Below are positions 8,659-17,243 of a DNA stretch of 49,265 bases, one piece after another. This DNA is from Thermoguttaceae bacterium (GTDB taxonomy: Bacteria; Planctomycetota; Planctomycetia; Pirellulales; Thermoguttaceae). The translations under genes and the position numbers were made by a program. A model generated the notes under the pieces. It was given only the letters and a program-made list of their open reading frames with translations, was not told where the DNA came from and made no database searches. Position 1 is the first letter of the stretch. Each line of letters starts with the position of its first letter. The stretch lies in assembly GCA_029975295.1 (NCBI GenBank), contig JARKPK010000117.1:1-49265 (forward strand), read 5' to 3'.

Positions 8659-9357
8659 TTACACTTCGCCCTCATCGACGCGCAAGTAAAGAGTCACGTC
8701 GTTCATGCCCTGCGTTTGCTCCAACAAGCTCCGCAGTTCCTGGCTGCGGCTCGGGTCGCGGAGCAACACGCGATACGATTGGACGCGCGAGCTCGGGCTG
8801 GTCTGCTGTTCGCTGGTGAGCATCGCCCGGGCGCAGTGCGCTTCGAGGATTCCGCGGAGCGTGGGCTGCAACGACGAAAAATCGCCTTCGAGCTGAAGGC
8901 TGAGAACGGCGTCGAAACGGTGCCGCGATCCGAACGAGGTGATCCGCAGGTAGGCCAGCACCAAGCCCACTCCCATCGCGGCGATCAACGCCGTCGAATA
9001 ACGCATCGTGCCCACGGCCAAGCCTTCCAGAATGGCCCAAAGAATGAACGTCGTGTCGCGAGTGTCTTTCAACACGTTGCGGAACCGCACCACGGCGAAA
9101 ACCGCCAGAAGCCCGAACGCCACGATCACGCTGCCGGCCATCAGCACCATCATCAAGGCGATGATCACCGGCAGGGCCACCAGCGAGGCCACATACGTTT
9201 GCGAGTAGGACAGCCCGGTATGGGTCCACATGTACACCCATCCGACGAACTGACCGATCACAAAGGCGAACAAGAGAATCAGCAGCGCCGTCTCTGCGCT
9301 GGCCGCGCCGGAAACGACGTCGCCCTCGACCAGCAATCGCCACCAATCACCGTTCAT
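8659..9357 (-). CDS. DUF4956-family integral membrane protein
   Basis: 232 residues. Four to five hydrophobic helices occupy roughly residues 20-150 (ALLILLFAFVIGQFVGW, VALPVIIALMMVLMAG, VIVAFGLLAVFAVV, ALIAAMGVGLVLAYL), with the conserved-looking loop VRFRNVLKDTRDTTFI. The C-terminal 80 residues are soluble and ferredoxin-like (RVQSYRVLLRDPS, MNDVTLYLRVDEGEV). Biochemical function is unknown. In many bacteria, from memory, DUF4956 genes sit directly after a VTC-domain gene and near cotH. Here its ATG overlaps the VTC stop by one base (TGATG), so the two are translationally coupled. Confidence 0.88.
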   Translation of the reverse strand: MNGDWWRLLVEGDVVSGAASAETALLILLFAFVIGQFVGWVYMWTHTGLSYSQTYVASLVALPVIIALMMVLMAGSVIVAFGLLAVFAVVRFRNVLKDTRDTTFILWAILEGLAVGTMRYSTALIAAMGVGLVLAYLRITSFGSRHRFDAVLSLQLEGDFSSLQPTLRGILEAHCARAMLTSEQQTSPSSRVQSYRVLLRDPSRSQELRSLLEQTQGMNDVTLYLRVDEGEV

Positions 9358-10133
9358 CAGGCCACCTCATGAAAAAACTGCCCCTCCACCGGGCGGCCGG
9401 CGCAAAGGGCGTCGAGGCAGCAGCAGTACTTGGCGAAAGAAATCCGGTGCAGATTCATCGCCGCGGCCAACGGCGCCATCCATTGCGGATAGCGGTCGGT
9501 GAACTTCAGCTCCAGCAGCACGCGGGGCAAATCGGCCTGTCGCTGCCGAGTGGGAACATGGAGGCAGCGAGCCGGTTCGTAAATCCCGGCCATCAAAGCC
9601 CGGTCGAACGTCACGCGAACGTCGTTCGACGTCGGATGCACATACGCCTCGCGCGTGTAGCTGACATAAACGGCCGGCCGCGCCGAAAGCGTTTGGTAAA
9701 GATTCCAGAACTCCTGAAGCGCGGCGAACTGGCGCTGGTCGGGCGCTTCACTCATCACGTCCGCGGGAGTCGCGCCGCCGTACAGCAGTCGCCGCGCCGT
9801 GGGCTTGGGCAACATGCAGCGGCTCTTGATGATCACCCCGCTGACGCGGCGCTTGATCTCGAAAAAGGCCGGATGCCCCGGCTCGTCGTCGTAAAAACGC
9901 ACGCGAAGCTTGAAACGGTTCTTCAGGCCGTGCTGGGTCGACCAGTACAACGACAACGCCGAAGAATCGCAGTAAAGGCTATGGACAAAATAGCGGCAGT
10001 CCGCTGCTCGGCGGGCGTAAGGATCGGGTACAAGCACGCGCCTAATATAAGCGCGGATCGCGTGGGCCTGCGCCTCATCGATCAAGTACTTGTACTCGAA
10101 ACGATTCGTCTGAAGACGATCCCGAAACGGCAT
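9357..10133 (-). CDS. VTC-domain protein (polyphosphate polymerase-like)
   Basis: 258 residues, an almost bare VTC (triphosphate-tunnel) domain. The charged tunnel residues are visible: E13 and K15 in RFEYKYLI, K75/R77/R79 in KLRVRF, E92 and K94 in FEIKRR, R173 in VRVTFD, E208 and K210 in LELKF, and a late Lys (K235). In yeast Vtc4 this fold makes polyphosphate from ATP; bacterial homologues are only presumed to do so. No SPX or transmembrane domain is fused, so membrane attachment would come from the coupled DUF4956 protein. First gene of the three-gene minus-strand operon. Confidence 0.88.
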   Translation of the reverse strand: MPFRDRLQTNRFEYKYLIDEAQAHAIRAYIRRVLVPDPYARRAADCRYFVHSLYCDSSALSLYWSTQHGLKNRFKLRVRFYDDEPGHPAFFEIKRRVSGVIIKSRCMLPKPTARRLLYGGATPADVMSEAPDQRQFAALQEFWNLYQTLSARPAVYVSYTREAYVHPTSNDVRVTFDRALMAGIYEPARCLHVPTRQRQADLPRVLLELKFTDRYPQWMAPLAAAMNLHRISFAKYCCCLDALCAGRPVEGQFFHEVA

Positions 10134-10325
10134 AGCCGCCTACCTCTGTTCCCAAGGCGTGCGAAGGCGACAGGCGCGATATGCGACATCGATACACAAC
10201 CGCAAACGACCAAACACACTTCAAACACAGCAGCCACCCACTCAGGCAACCAGCCGAAACGGCCGCCGCTCAACCGACGTGCCAGGTTTCCTCAGCGCGC
10301 AAACCGAAACCTGCGCCACGAACAG

Positions 10326-10342
10326 TTGATGCGAAGCATCAA
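10326..10342. repeat. 17-bp palindrome upstream of the VTC operon
   Basis: Perfect 7-base arms TTGATGC and GCATCAA around GAA, 184 bases upstream of the VTC start. Size and symmetry fit a dimeric repressor operator; a small RNA hairpin is the alternative. Confidence 0.4.
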
Positions 10343-10619
10343 GTTCAGACCACTATCCTGCCACATCGCGGATGGAAGCTGGATTAAACCAACCTTCCGC
10401 CGCAACGGCTGCCTGCGATGTTCCGTCTGTCAAAAGAGTTGCGCCCAATCGCTAACAAAATCGTAACCAAACTTGGGGCGTATTGCAACAATTCTTCGCG
10501 GCGTTTTCGGCCTTCTCGCGAGCCGGGCGATCGAAGTCGCGTTCGCCGCATACGCGGCGTAAGTGCCGAACGCTGAGCCCCAAGCGGCGGGGGAGACTGC
10601 CGGGAAACAGAACGGCCCG

Positions 10620-10647
10620 AAAAAAACCGGTTTGCCGCCGAAACCGG
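10620..10647 (-). terminator. Intrinsic terminator of the sulfatase gene
   Basis: On the minus strand, a perfect 7-bp stem CCGGTTT/AAACCGG with a 7-base loop, followed directly by seven T. It starts 56 bases after the sulfatase stop codon. Confidence 0.85.
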
Positions 10648-10703
10648 CCGAGGCCTGCCTCCGGGAGGGACTCCCCGTTGGGTGCGATTCCGCCTAGCAA
10701 CGC

Positions 10704-12140
10704 CTATTCACTCGTGTCTTTGGCCCGTTGGAGATACGGTTTGTACTCCCATCGCTGAATCCACTGGTCCAAGAAGGGCCGATATTGCGGCGTTCGATAC
10801 CAATCGACCGGCTTGGGATCGGGCGGCGCAACCCGGCCTTCGGGATAGTCCTTTCCGTCGAAGCTGGCTTCGACCCCGGCATCCCATCGCAGCAGCTCGC
10901 GTTTCATTCGTTCGGCGATCTCCGGGAGTTCGCCGCTCACATCCCGAGACTCTTGGGGATCGGCGGTCAGATCGTACAGCTCGAATTGCCCCGCGGCGAG
11001 TTTGCGCGTGAGGAGCTTGTAACGGTCGCCGACGAGCGCCCGCTGCGTTTGATATCGGAAACCGATCGGCGTGCCGCGCTGCGGCAATTCCTTCTCGAAT
11101 AGCGGAACCAGACTGACTCCATCGATCGGTTTGATCATCGCGTTGTCGGGCAGCCTGACGATTTCGGCGATTGTCGGGAAAAGGTCCATCACGCAAGCCG
11201 GGAAGTTGGTGACTCGCGGTTTGATGGCTGCGGGCCATTCGATGATTCCCGGCACGCGAATCCCGCCTTCGAACACGCTGCCCTTGAACCCGCGCAAGCC
11301 GCCGACCGTGTCGGGGCGAATGTTCGGCAGCCCGCCGTTGTCGCTGCAAAACACAACCATCGTGTTTTCGGCGAGCCCCATTTCGCCCAGCGCCTTTCGC
11401 AGCGTGCCGACGCTGCGGTCCATCGCCGCCAACTCGCCGTAGTGATGGGCCGAGGCCTCGGCGAGGTCGGCAAACGGTTCTTTGTCGCCCGGCAACGCCT
11501 TGAACGGACTATGCGGCGTGCCGTACCAAATCACCGCGAACATCGGCTTGCCGCCCGCTCGATGCTTCTTGAGAAAGGCGATCGCTTCGTTCACGACAAT
11601 CTCCGAGGAGTCGCCTTGGAACGATTCAAACTTCCCGCCTCGGCTCATCAACGGATCGAGGTCGAAGAAATTCGACACCGACACCCATTCGTCAAACCCG
11701 AACACCCCGGGGCTGTGCGGATCGTCGCCGAAGATCGGCACGCCCGGCCCGCGATGACCGTTCAAATGCCATTTGCCGAAATGGCCCGTTACGTACCCTG
11801 CCTGGCGCAGGGCTTGCGCGATGGTCTTCTCTTGGAGCCGGAGCGCATATCCGTGACTAAGCACCCCGCAACGGTCGTGGGTGCGCCCGGTGAGCACCGC
11901 CGCCCGCGTCGGCGAGCAGACGGGCCCCCCGGCGTAGAAACGCTCGAAGCGGAGGCCGTGAGCCGCCATGGCATCGAGGTTCGGCGTTTTCAAGACCGGA
12001 TGGTTGCGATATCCGGTTTGGCCCCATCCCATATCGTCGGCCATGACGAAGATGATGTTCGGACGCCGAGGTTCGGCCGCCGCGGCCGCAGCGCCCACCG
12101 CACACAGCGACAGCACGAAGAACGAAGCGAACGTTCTCAC
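10704..12140 (-). CDS. Secreted type I sulfatase (arylsulfatase A-like)
   Basis: 478 residues, GTG start preceded by an AGGGGG stretch. A Sec signal peptide covers residues 1-22. The sulfatase signature C75-S-P-T-R (CxPxR), whose Cys is oxidised to formylglycine by an anaerobic or FGE-type maturase, is intact; PNIIFVMADDMGWG gives the first metal-binding aspartates, GHFGKWHLN the conserved Lys/His strand and CSDNGG the second metal site. It hydrolyses a sulfate ester, probably from a sulfated polysaccharide, after export to the periplasm or outside. Planctomycetes are rich in such genes. The ADP-ribosylglycohydrolase-like gene lies 321 bases upstream on the same strand and the GH9 gene beyond it. 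It ends in TAG and has its own terminator. Confidence 0.95.
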   Translation of the reverse strand: MRTFASFFVLSLCAVGAAAAAAEPRRPNIIFVMADDMGWGQTGYRNHPVLKTPNLDAMAAHGLRFERFYAGGPVCSPTRAAVLTGRTHDRCGVLSHGYALRLQEKTIAQALRQAGYVTGHFGKWHLNGHRGPGVPIFGDDPHSPGVFGFDEWVSVSNFFDLDPLMSRGGKFESFQGDSSEIVVNEAIAFLKKHRAGGKPMFAVIWYGTPHSPFKALPGDKEPFADLAEASAHHYGELAAMDRSVGTLRKALGEMGLAENTMVVFCSDNGGLPNIRPDTVGGLRGFKGSVFEGGIRVPGIIEWPAAIKPRVTNFPACVMDLFPTIAEIVRLPDNAMIKPIDGVSLVPLFEKELPQRGTPIGFRYQTQRALVGDRYKLLTRKLAAGQFELYDLTADPQESRDVSGELPEIAERMKRELLRWDAGVEASFDGKDYPEGRVAPPDPKPVDWYRTPQYRPFLDQWIQRWEYKPYLQRAKDTSE

Positions 12141-12461
12141 GGCCCACCCCCTGCCTTATTCATCGGAGCGATCTTCGGCCCGCGCCAACCGACATTCCGG
12201 CGTGCCGACTGGTTGCACAATACACCGGGGCCCGCGGTGGGGCAAGCAAGAACCGGCTGAATCGGCCCAACAGCGAGAACCGATGAGAAACACGCCTTGC
12301 CTGATCCCCGGAAGGGCGCAAAGGCCGGTTCAAGCCGTCGCCGATACACGCGCCCTCCACCGCGAGTCGGCCGGCTGTGCAGCCAAACGCTATCTCCAAC
12401 GCGAGTCAGCCGGTTTTTCGGCGTGCCGCCATTCGGTTGCCCCAAAGCGTTGGGCGGCTTG
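12141..12461. other. Spacer upstream of the sulfatase with a short direct repeat
   Basis: No gene seen. A 14-base direct repeat, CGCGAGTC(G/A)GCCGG, occurs at 12361-12374 and 12400-12413, 39 bases apart; it could be regulatory or chance in this GC-rich DNA. Confidence 0.4.
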
Positions 12462-13940
12462 TCATTGGGCCACCGCGGCCGGCCGCCGAGGACGTTCGGG
12501 CAGCGGTTCGAGGTTCTTCGGCTCTTGCCGAGCAATGCGGTAGCCCGGCCGGTTGTCCGCCGTGGCGCGTTCACCCCCGTGGGCCAAGACAACCCGCTCG
12601 GCCAGCCGCAGCAACAGGTCGGCCTGTTCGCTCACCTTGCACTGGCCGGGCAGTTGCGGCCGAGTGGCGTTGACATACCGATCGGGCATTCGGAATTGCG
12701 GCAGCGCGGCAATGCGGCGGAACCCCCAACGCGCCCCGACGACCGCCCCGGCCGTGGCCGCGTTGCAGTCGGCATCGTAGCCGAGGGCCATCGCCAGTTG
12801 CAGCGTGCGGTAGAAGTCGCCGTCGCCGTAGAGCAGCGCCAGGCACACGGCCGCCCCGTTGACCGGCGTCGAGTTGCGATTCCACTTCCACCCTTCGACC
12901 CATTTCCGGTGGATCGCCTGCCGGGCCGCTTTCCAATCGTCGGGGTGTTTGGTGCGGGCGACCAGCGCGTCGGCAACCACTTCGGCCATGGCGCTGCGCC
13001 GATCGGCGGCTGCAACGGCGCGGCGCAACGCGCGATCGATCGGCCCGCGGTCGAACACGCTTTCGCTCACCAGGGCGGTCCAGAACTGCGCCGCTTGCAA
13101 CGGTTCTTCGGAGACAGCGATCCGCGCATAATGCAGGCCGATCTCGGCCGCCGTTTGCGGCATGCCCGGAGCGATCAGCCCATACGCCTCGACACAGAAT
13201 TGGCCCGACAGGTTGTACCAAGCGTGCGGGTTGCGGGCCACGCTGCCGGTTTCCGGCGGCACAACCCCGTCGTTCATCAGTTCGCGGGCTTTCTTGTTGG
13301 CCACCCAGATTCCCTGGTTCATGTTCGCCTTCCAAATGGCGACGACCCGCTCGTAGGGCAGCACGATCGTATTTTCCTTGTCCATGAACCACAGGTGCGT
13401 CCATTCGAAGTCGTTGTCGTCGTCGGATCGCGCCCCGCGGGGCAAGAAGGTGAACTCCGGCAGCGCGTCGCGCGGCTCGTCGATGTACTTGAATTCGTGC
13501 GGCAACCCTTCGAGCCCGCCGATGAGCATTCCCGCCCAGCCGCCATAGAGCCGATCGTACAACTCGTCGCGCGTAACCTCGACCGGTGCGGCCGGTGCTT
13601 TCGCACCATCATTTGCCCCGGCCAATGCGGCGTTCTTCTCCGTCGCATTCTCAACGCCTGCGGCTTCTTCTGCTGCGCACCGTGCCGTCACGCACTGTTC
13701 TGCCAGGCACGGTTGCGGGCCGTGCCCCAAGCGCGTTCGCTTATCGTCAGACTGTTCCGCCGCAGCCGCCAGTTGAACATCTGCCCGCTTCAAGCCGGTT
13801 ATTCGACTGGTGATTTCGTCGGCTTCAGCCTGCCGCGAGAAAAACACCGCAACGAAACACAGCCCGCCGACAAGCATCCCTAGAGCCGCCGTAGTCGTGC
13901 ATGGAACAGCGCGATCGGATGAGAAGAGTTTCGACCCCAT
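12462..13940 (-). CDS. Exported ADP-ribosylglycohydrolase-like protein, copy 1
   Basis: 492 residues, with GAGGAGG seven bases before the ATG. Residues 18-36 are hydrophobic (signal anchor or Sec signal), followed by a low-complexity linker to about 120. The domain begins DRLYGGWAGMLIGG. Metal-site-like acidic clusters are present: SDDDNDFE near 155 and GYDADCNAATAGAVVGA near 380. In classical ADP-ribosylglycohydrolases the second cluster is GGDTDTNA; here it is DxDCN, the same variant as in the second copy at 41645-42901. The family removes ADP-ribose from proteins or small molecules in the cytosol. An exported version beside a sulfatase and a GH9 gene more probably acts on another glycosidic bond, but the substrate is unknown. 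Confidence 0.8.
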   Translation of the reverse strand: MGSKLFSSDRAVPCTTTAALGMLVGGLCFVAVFFSRQAEADEITSRITGLKRADVQLAAAAEQSDDKRTRLGHGPQPCLAEQCVTARCAAEEAAGVENATEKNAALAGANDGAKAPAAPVEVTRDELYDRLYGGWAGMLIGGLEGLPHEFKYIDEPRDALPEFTFLPRGARSDDDNDFEWTHLWFMDKENTIVLPYERVVAIWKANMNQGIWVANKKARELMNDGVVPPETGSVARNPHAWYNLSGQFCVEAYGLIAPGMPQTAAEIGLHYARIAVSEEPLQAAQFWTALVSESVFDRGPIDRALRRAVAAADRRSAMAEVVADALVARTKHPDDWKAARQAIHRKWVEGWKWNRNSTPVNGAAVCLALLYGDGDFYRTLQLAMALGYDADCNAATAGAVVGARWGFRRIAALPQFRMPDRYVNATRPQLPGQCKVSEQADLLLRLAERVVLAHGGERATADNRPGYRIARQEPKNLEPLPERPRRPAAVAQ

Positions 13941-14027
13941 GAATCCACCTCCTCGCCGATGGCAACCTTAGCTTGCCCCGTTCTTGAAGACGCCTAGCAA
14001 CCGCCGACGCGCGGCAACGGCATGTTG

Positions 14028-14056
14028 TTGAACTTTGCCCAAGGGCTTCGTACAGT
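14028..14056 (+). promoter_or_regulatory. Candidate sigma70-type promoter for the GH9 gene
   Basis: TTGAAC (14028-14033), a 17-base spacer and TACAGT (14051-14056), followed by a leader of about 43 nt to the ATG at 14106. Confidence 0.5.
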
Positions 14057-14105
14057 ATAGGGTCTTTCGCTGTGATTCTCGACAAGAGGTTTGGCGGAGT
14101 ATCCG

Positions 14106-17100
14106 ATGTCGTTTGATCGAATGCTTGCGGTCGCGGTTGTGGGGCTTTCTATTCTCGGGCCCGTTTCGGGCGGCCCCGCCGTCGCCGCGACGCCTGCGGA
14201 ACAGTCGTCGGCCCCCGCCGAAAAAGCCGACGAAGCAGTGCTTTGGCGCGGCGAAAAGCCGTTCGTCTTCGGCTTCGCCGAGTGGGAGAAGGCCCCGACG
14301 CTTTTTCCCGTCGAGAAGGAGGGCGTTCGCATCAAGGCCGCCAACGGTCGCGGCGGGGCGGGCGTTACCGGCCTGCAAGCGGCCACGCGCCAGCGCGGCC
14401 CGTGGTCGCCCGTGCTCACGCTCACCGTCGGCCCTGAAAATCAAGCTGCACAGATCAACCTGCACCTGACCGACGGCGACGGCACCGAACACGCCTATAC
14501 GTTCGAGTTGGCCGGCCTTGCCCGCACTCAACGGCCAACGCTGACGCCGAAATTCGGCGCATCTCTCGACGAGCCGAACAAATCGGTCAAGCCGGGCGAT
14601 GCGCCGGGGCTGGGCGATGTGAAGCTGCTGCTGATCATCGGCGACTGGACCGACAAACGAGTGGATGTGGCGATTTCGGCCGTCGGCCTGACGCCGCCCA
14701 ACGAAAAGCTGCTCGCCCAGCGGGCCGAGCTTCGGGCCATCAAGGCCCGCGAAGAGGAACAAGCCCGGCGCGAGGCCGAAGCCCGCGAACAAGCCCGCCG
14801 CGCGCTGCTCGAACGCGGCGCGCCGCATCCGGCCGACGGGCCGAGTGTGGAGCACCTCTGCGCCGTGGCGCCCGACGTGCTGGCCGTTGTCATTCAGGCC
14901 GGCCGACACGTGAACAATCAGTTGGCGCCTTACGAAAAACAGGCCGACGACCAGCTCGTCGCCGAACCGCGGGCGAAGCCGCGGCTGGAGGTGATCGACG
15001 GCAAGGTGGTCGAATTGCCCCTCCTGGCCGTGGTTCGCAAGTCGAACGGCAAGGCCGAAAAGCTCGGCCTGTTGGCCGCCGACGGCAAGCACCTGTTCAT
15101 CGAGGGCAAAAGCGAAGGCCAACCGCTGGACGAAACCGTGGCCGACGTTCCGGCCGCCTACCAAATCACCTCTGCCGACGACCCGGCCTACGCCCAACCG
15201 CAGCCACCCACGGCCGTCTATCGCAAAGGCAAGCCCAAAGGCCACAGCCAACCGTTGCCGTTCCGCTACGTCATTTCGCTCAAGCTCCCCTCGCCGCTCC
15301 GCGAGAATGCGCGCTACACCGTTCGTTTTCACGGGATCAACACGGCGAGCGAAACGGTGGAGTACCGCCACGAGCCGCGCCGGGTGCGAAGCGAAGCGGT
15401 TCACGCCATTCAAACCGGCTATCGGCCCGACGACCCCTACAAACGCGCTTATGTATCGTTTTGGATGGGCGTCGATCTCAACGGCAAGCACGGCAGTTGC
15501 ACGCCGGAAGTTGCGGATTTTGAACTAATCGACGCCGCCGGCGCCACGGCCTACCGCGGCAAGGCCGAGCTGGCCAAGCCCGACGGCCGAGAGGAACGGA
15601 TCAGCATCCACGAAGCGGTGGATTACTCGAAGGCGGCCGTCTATCGCCTCGATTTCAGCGACTTTCGCCGCCCGGGCGAATATCGCGTGTTCGTCCCCGG
15701 CGTGGGAGTCAGCGGGCCGTTCCGAATTGCGGATGATGTTTGGGAGAAGCCTTTCTTGGCGGCGATGCGTGCCGTGCTTGTGCAGCGGCAGGCGATCGAA
15801 TTGGGTCCGCCGATGTGCGGCTATCGCCGCGGCCGGCCGTTCCATCCCGACGACGGCGTGCAGTTCTACCAGTTGAGCATTCCGGTTCAGGCCGGACAGG
15901 AAGGCACTCGCGGCGACAACCTCGTCGAGTTGGCCCGCTCCGGCTCGCTGCAAAGGGTTGAAGGCATTTGGGGCGCCTATCAAGACGCCGGCGATTGGGA
16001 CACGCTGGGCCATCACCTTAGCGCCACTCTCGACCTGTTGGGCCTGTACGATCTGAATCCGGAGGCCTTTCGCAAGGTGCGGCTGTCGCTGCCGGCCGAC
16101 GAGATGAACGACCGCCTGCCCGACATCCTCAACGAGGCGCTGTGGCAAATGCCCTGCTGGCGGCGACTGCAATTGCCCGACGGCGCGGTCCGCGGCGGTT
16201 ACGGCTATGGCTGGGGATGCCCGCCGGCGACAACCAGCTCGATGCTCCGCAGTGCGGGCGTTTACGCCCCCGACCATGTTACTACCTTGCACTACGCGGC
16301 CACGGCTGCCCGAGCGGCGCGCGTGCTCAAGGCGTTCGATCCGGTTCAGGCCGAGGAGTACCTGGCCTCGGCGCGCAAGGCATGGGCGTGGGCGGAAAAG
16401 CACGGCAGCCCGACCGATCCCGAATATCAACGCGTGGCGAAGTTCGACCGCGACTTCGCCCGGCATCTGCGGAACCATCGGGCGCTGGCGGCCGTCGAGT
16501 TGCTGGCCACCACCGGCCAGCCTGCCTTCGACGAGGCCTTCCGCCAATCCAGCGAATTGGCCGACCGATCGGCCCTGTATATGGACCAACTCCCGACGAA
16601 CTTCGCCTACGCGCGGCTGCCCGACGCGCTGGGCGACGCCCAATGGAAACGCGCCGCCGTCGAACGGATCGTCAAGTATGCCGATCATGCCATCGCCTTC
16701 GGCCGCAACAACGCCTTCGACATCATCACGGGCCATCGCACCGATATGCCGATGATCTTCGTCAGCCGCTACTTCAGCACGCCCGGGGCGGCGCGCATGG
16801 CGCTGATCTACGCTTATGAACTGACGGGCAAGCCCGAGTACCTGCGAGCGGCCGTGCAAGGCTCGAACTACTGCCTGGGGGCGAATCCCGACAATCTCTC
16901 GTACTGCACCGGTGTGGGCGACAACGCCCAGCGTTACAATTTCATCGTCGACGCCCAGATCACCGGCCAAATGCCCGACAGCATCGTCGGCCATATTCCC
17001 TACGGTCAGGGGAATGAAGGCAACAGCATGAGTCGCTCGGCCAACTCTTGGGTGCAGCAATGGCTGTTGAACTTCGGCCCCGCCAAAAAGATGACGCCGA

Positions 17101-17243
17101 GCTGGTACGATTGGCCGGTGTACGAGCAATACATCGATTTCGCCCGCTACCCGTTGCACAACGAAAACTGCTTCAATCAAACGAGCGTGCCCGCGGCGTG
17201 CTACTGGTTCTACCTGAACTTTCGGCCGGACAAGGCGCGTTAA
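14106..17243 (+). CDS. Secreted GH9-family glycoside hydrolase with large N-terminal extension
   Basis: 1045 residues from the ATG at 14106, which has GGCGGAG at good spacing; an upstream TTG at 14091 is less likely. A signal peptide ends near residue 28. Residues 40-200 look like a beta-sandwich, 200-240 are a charged Glu/Arg/Ala coiled coil, and 250-430 a further beta-rich region. Then comes the Ig-like domain found before GH9 catalytic domains (about 435-570). The (alpha/alpha)6 catalytic domain holds D627-A-G-D630, the usual nucleophile/base pair, and a late HNE1020N that could supply the acid. GH9 enzymes cleave beta-glucans such as cellulose; the exact substrate is not readable here. 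The beta-helix gene follows on the same strand after 399 bases. Confidence 0.88.
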   Translation: MSFDRMLAVAVVGLSILGPVSGGPAVAATPAEQSSAPAEKADEAVLWRGEKPFVFGFAEWEKAPTLFPVEKEGVRIKAANGRGGAGVTGLQAATRQRGPWSPVLTLTVGPENQAAQINLHLTDGDGTEHAYTFELAGLARTQRPTLTPKFGASLDEPNKSVKPGDAPGLGDVKLLLIIGDWTDKRVDVAISAVGLTPPNEKLLAQRAELRAIKAREEEQARREAEAREQARRALLERGAPHPADGPSVEHLCAVAPDVLAVVIQAGRHVNNQLAPYEKQADDQLVAEPRAKPRLEVIDGKVVELPLLAVVRKSNGKAEKLGLLAADGKHLFIEGKSEGQPLDETVADVPAAYQITSADDPAYAQPQPPTAVYRKGKPKGHSQPLPFRYVISLKLPSPLRENARYTVRFHGINTASETVEYRHEPRRVRSEAVHAIQTGYRPDDPYKRAYVSFWMGVDLNGKHGSCTPEVADFELIDAAGATAYRGKAELAKPDGREERISIHEAVDYSKAAVYRLDFSDFRRPGEYRVFVPGVGVSGPFRIADDVWEKPFLAAMRAVLVQRQAIELGPPMCGYRRGRPFHPDDGVQFYQLSIPVQAGQEGTRGDNLVELARSGSLQRVEGIWGAYQDAGDWDTLGHHLSATLDLLGLYDLNPEAFRKVRLSLPADEMNDRLPDILNEALWQMPCWRRLQLPDGAVRGGYGYGWGCPPATTSSMLRSAGVYAPDHVTTLHYAATAARAARVLKAFDPVQAEEYLASARKAWAWAEKHGSPTDPEYQRVAKFDRDFARHLRNHRALAAVELLATTGQPAFDEAFRQSSELADRSALYMDQLPTNFAYARLPDALGDAQWKRAAVERIVKYADHAIAFGRNNAFDIITGHRTDMPMIFVSRYFSTPGAARMALIYAYELTGKPEYLRAAVQGSNYCLGANPDNLSYCTGVGDNAQRYNFIVDAQITGQMPDSIVGHIPYGQGNEGNSMSRSANSWVQQWLLNFGPAKKMTPSWYDWPVYEQYIDFARYPLHNENCFNQTSVPAACYWFYLNFRPDKAR

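Larger units (their letters stand above)
10134..10703. other. Spacer between the VTC operon and the sulfatase gene
   Basis: No coding frame I can support in 570 bases. It holds the 17-bp palindrome at 10326-10342 upstream of the VTC operon and the sulfatase terminator at 10620-10647. Confidence 0.6.
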
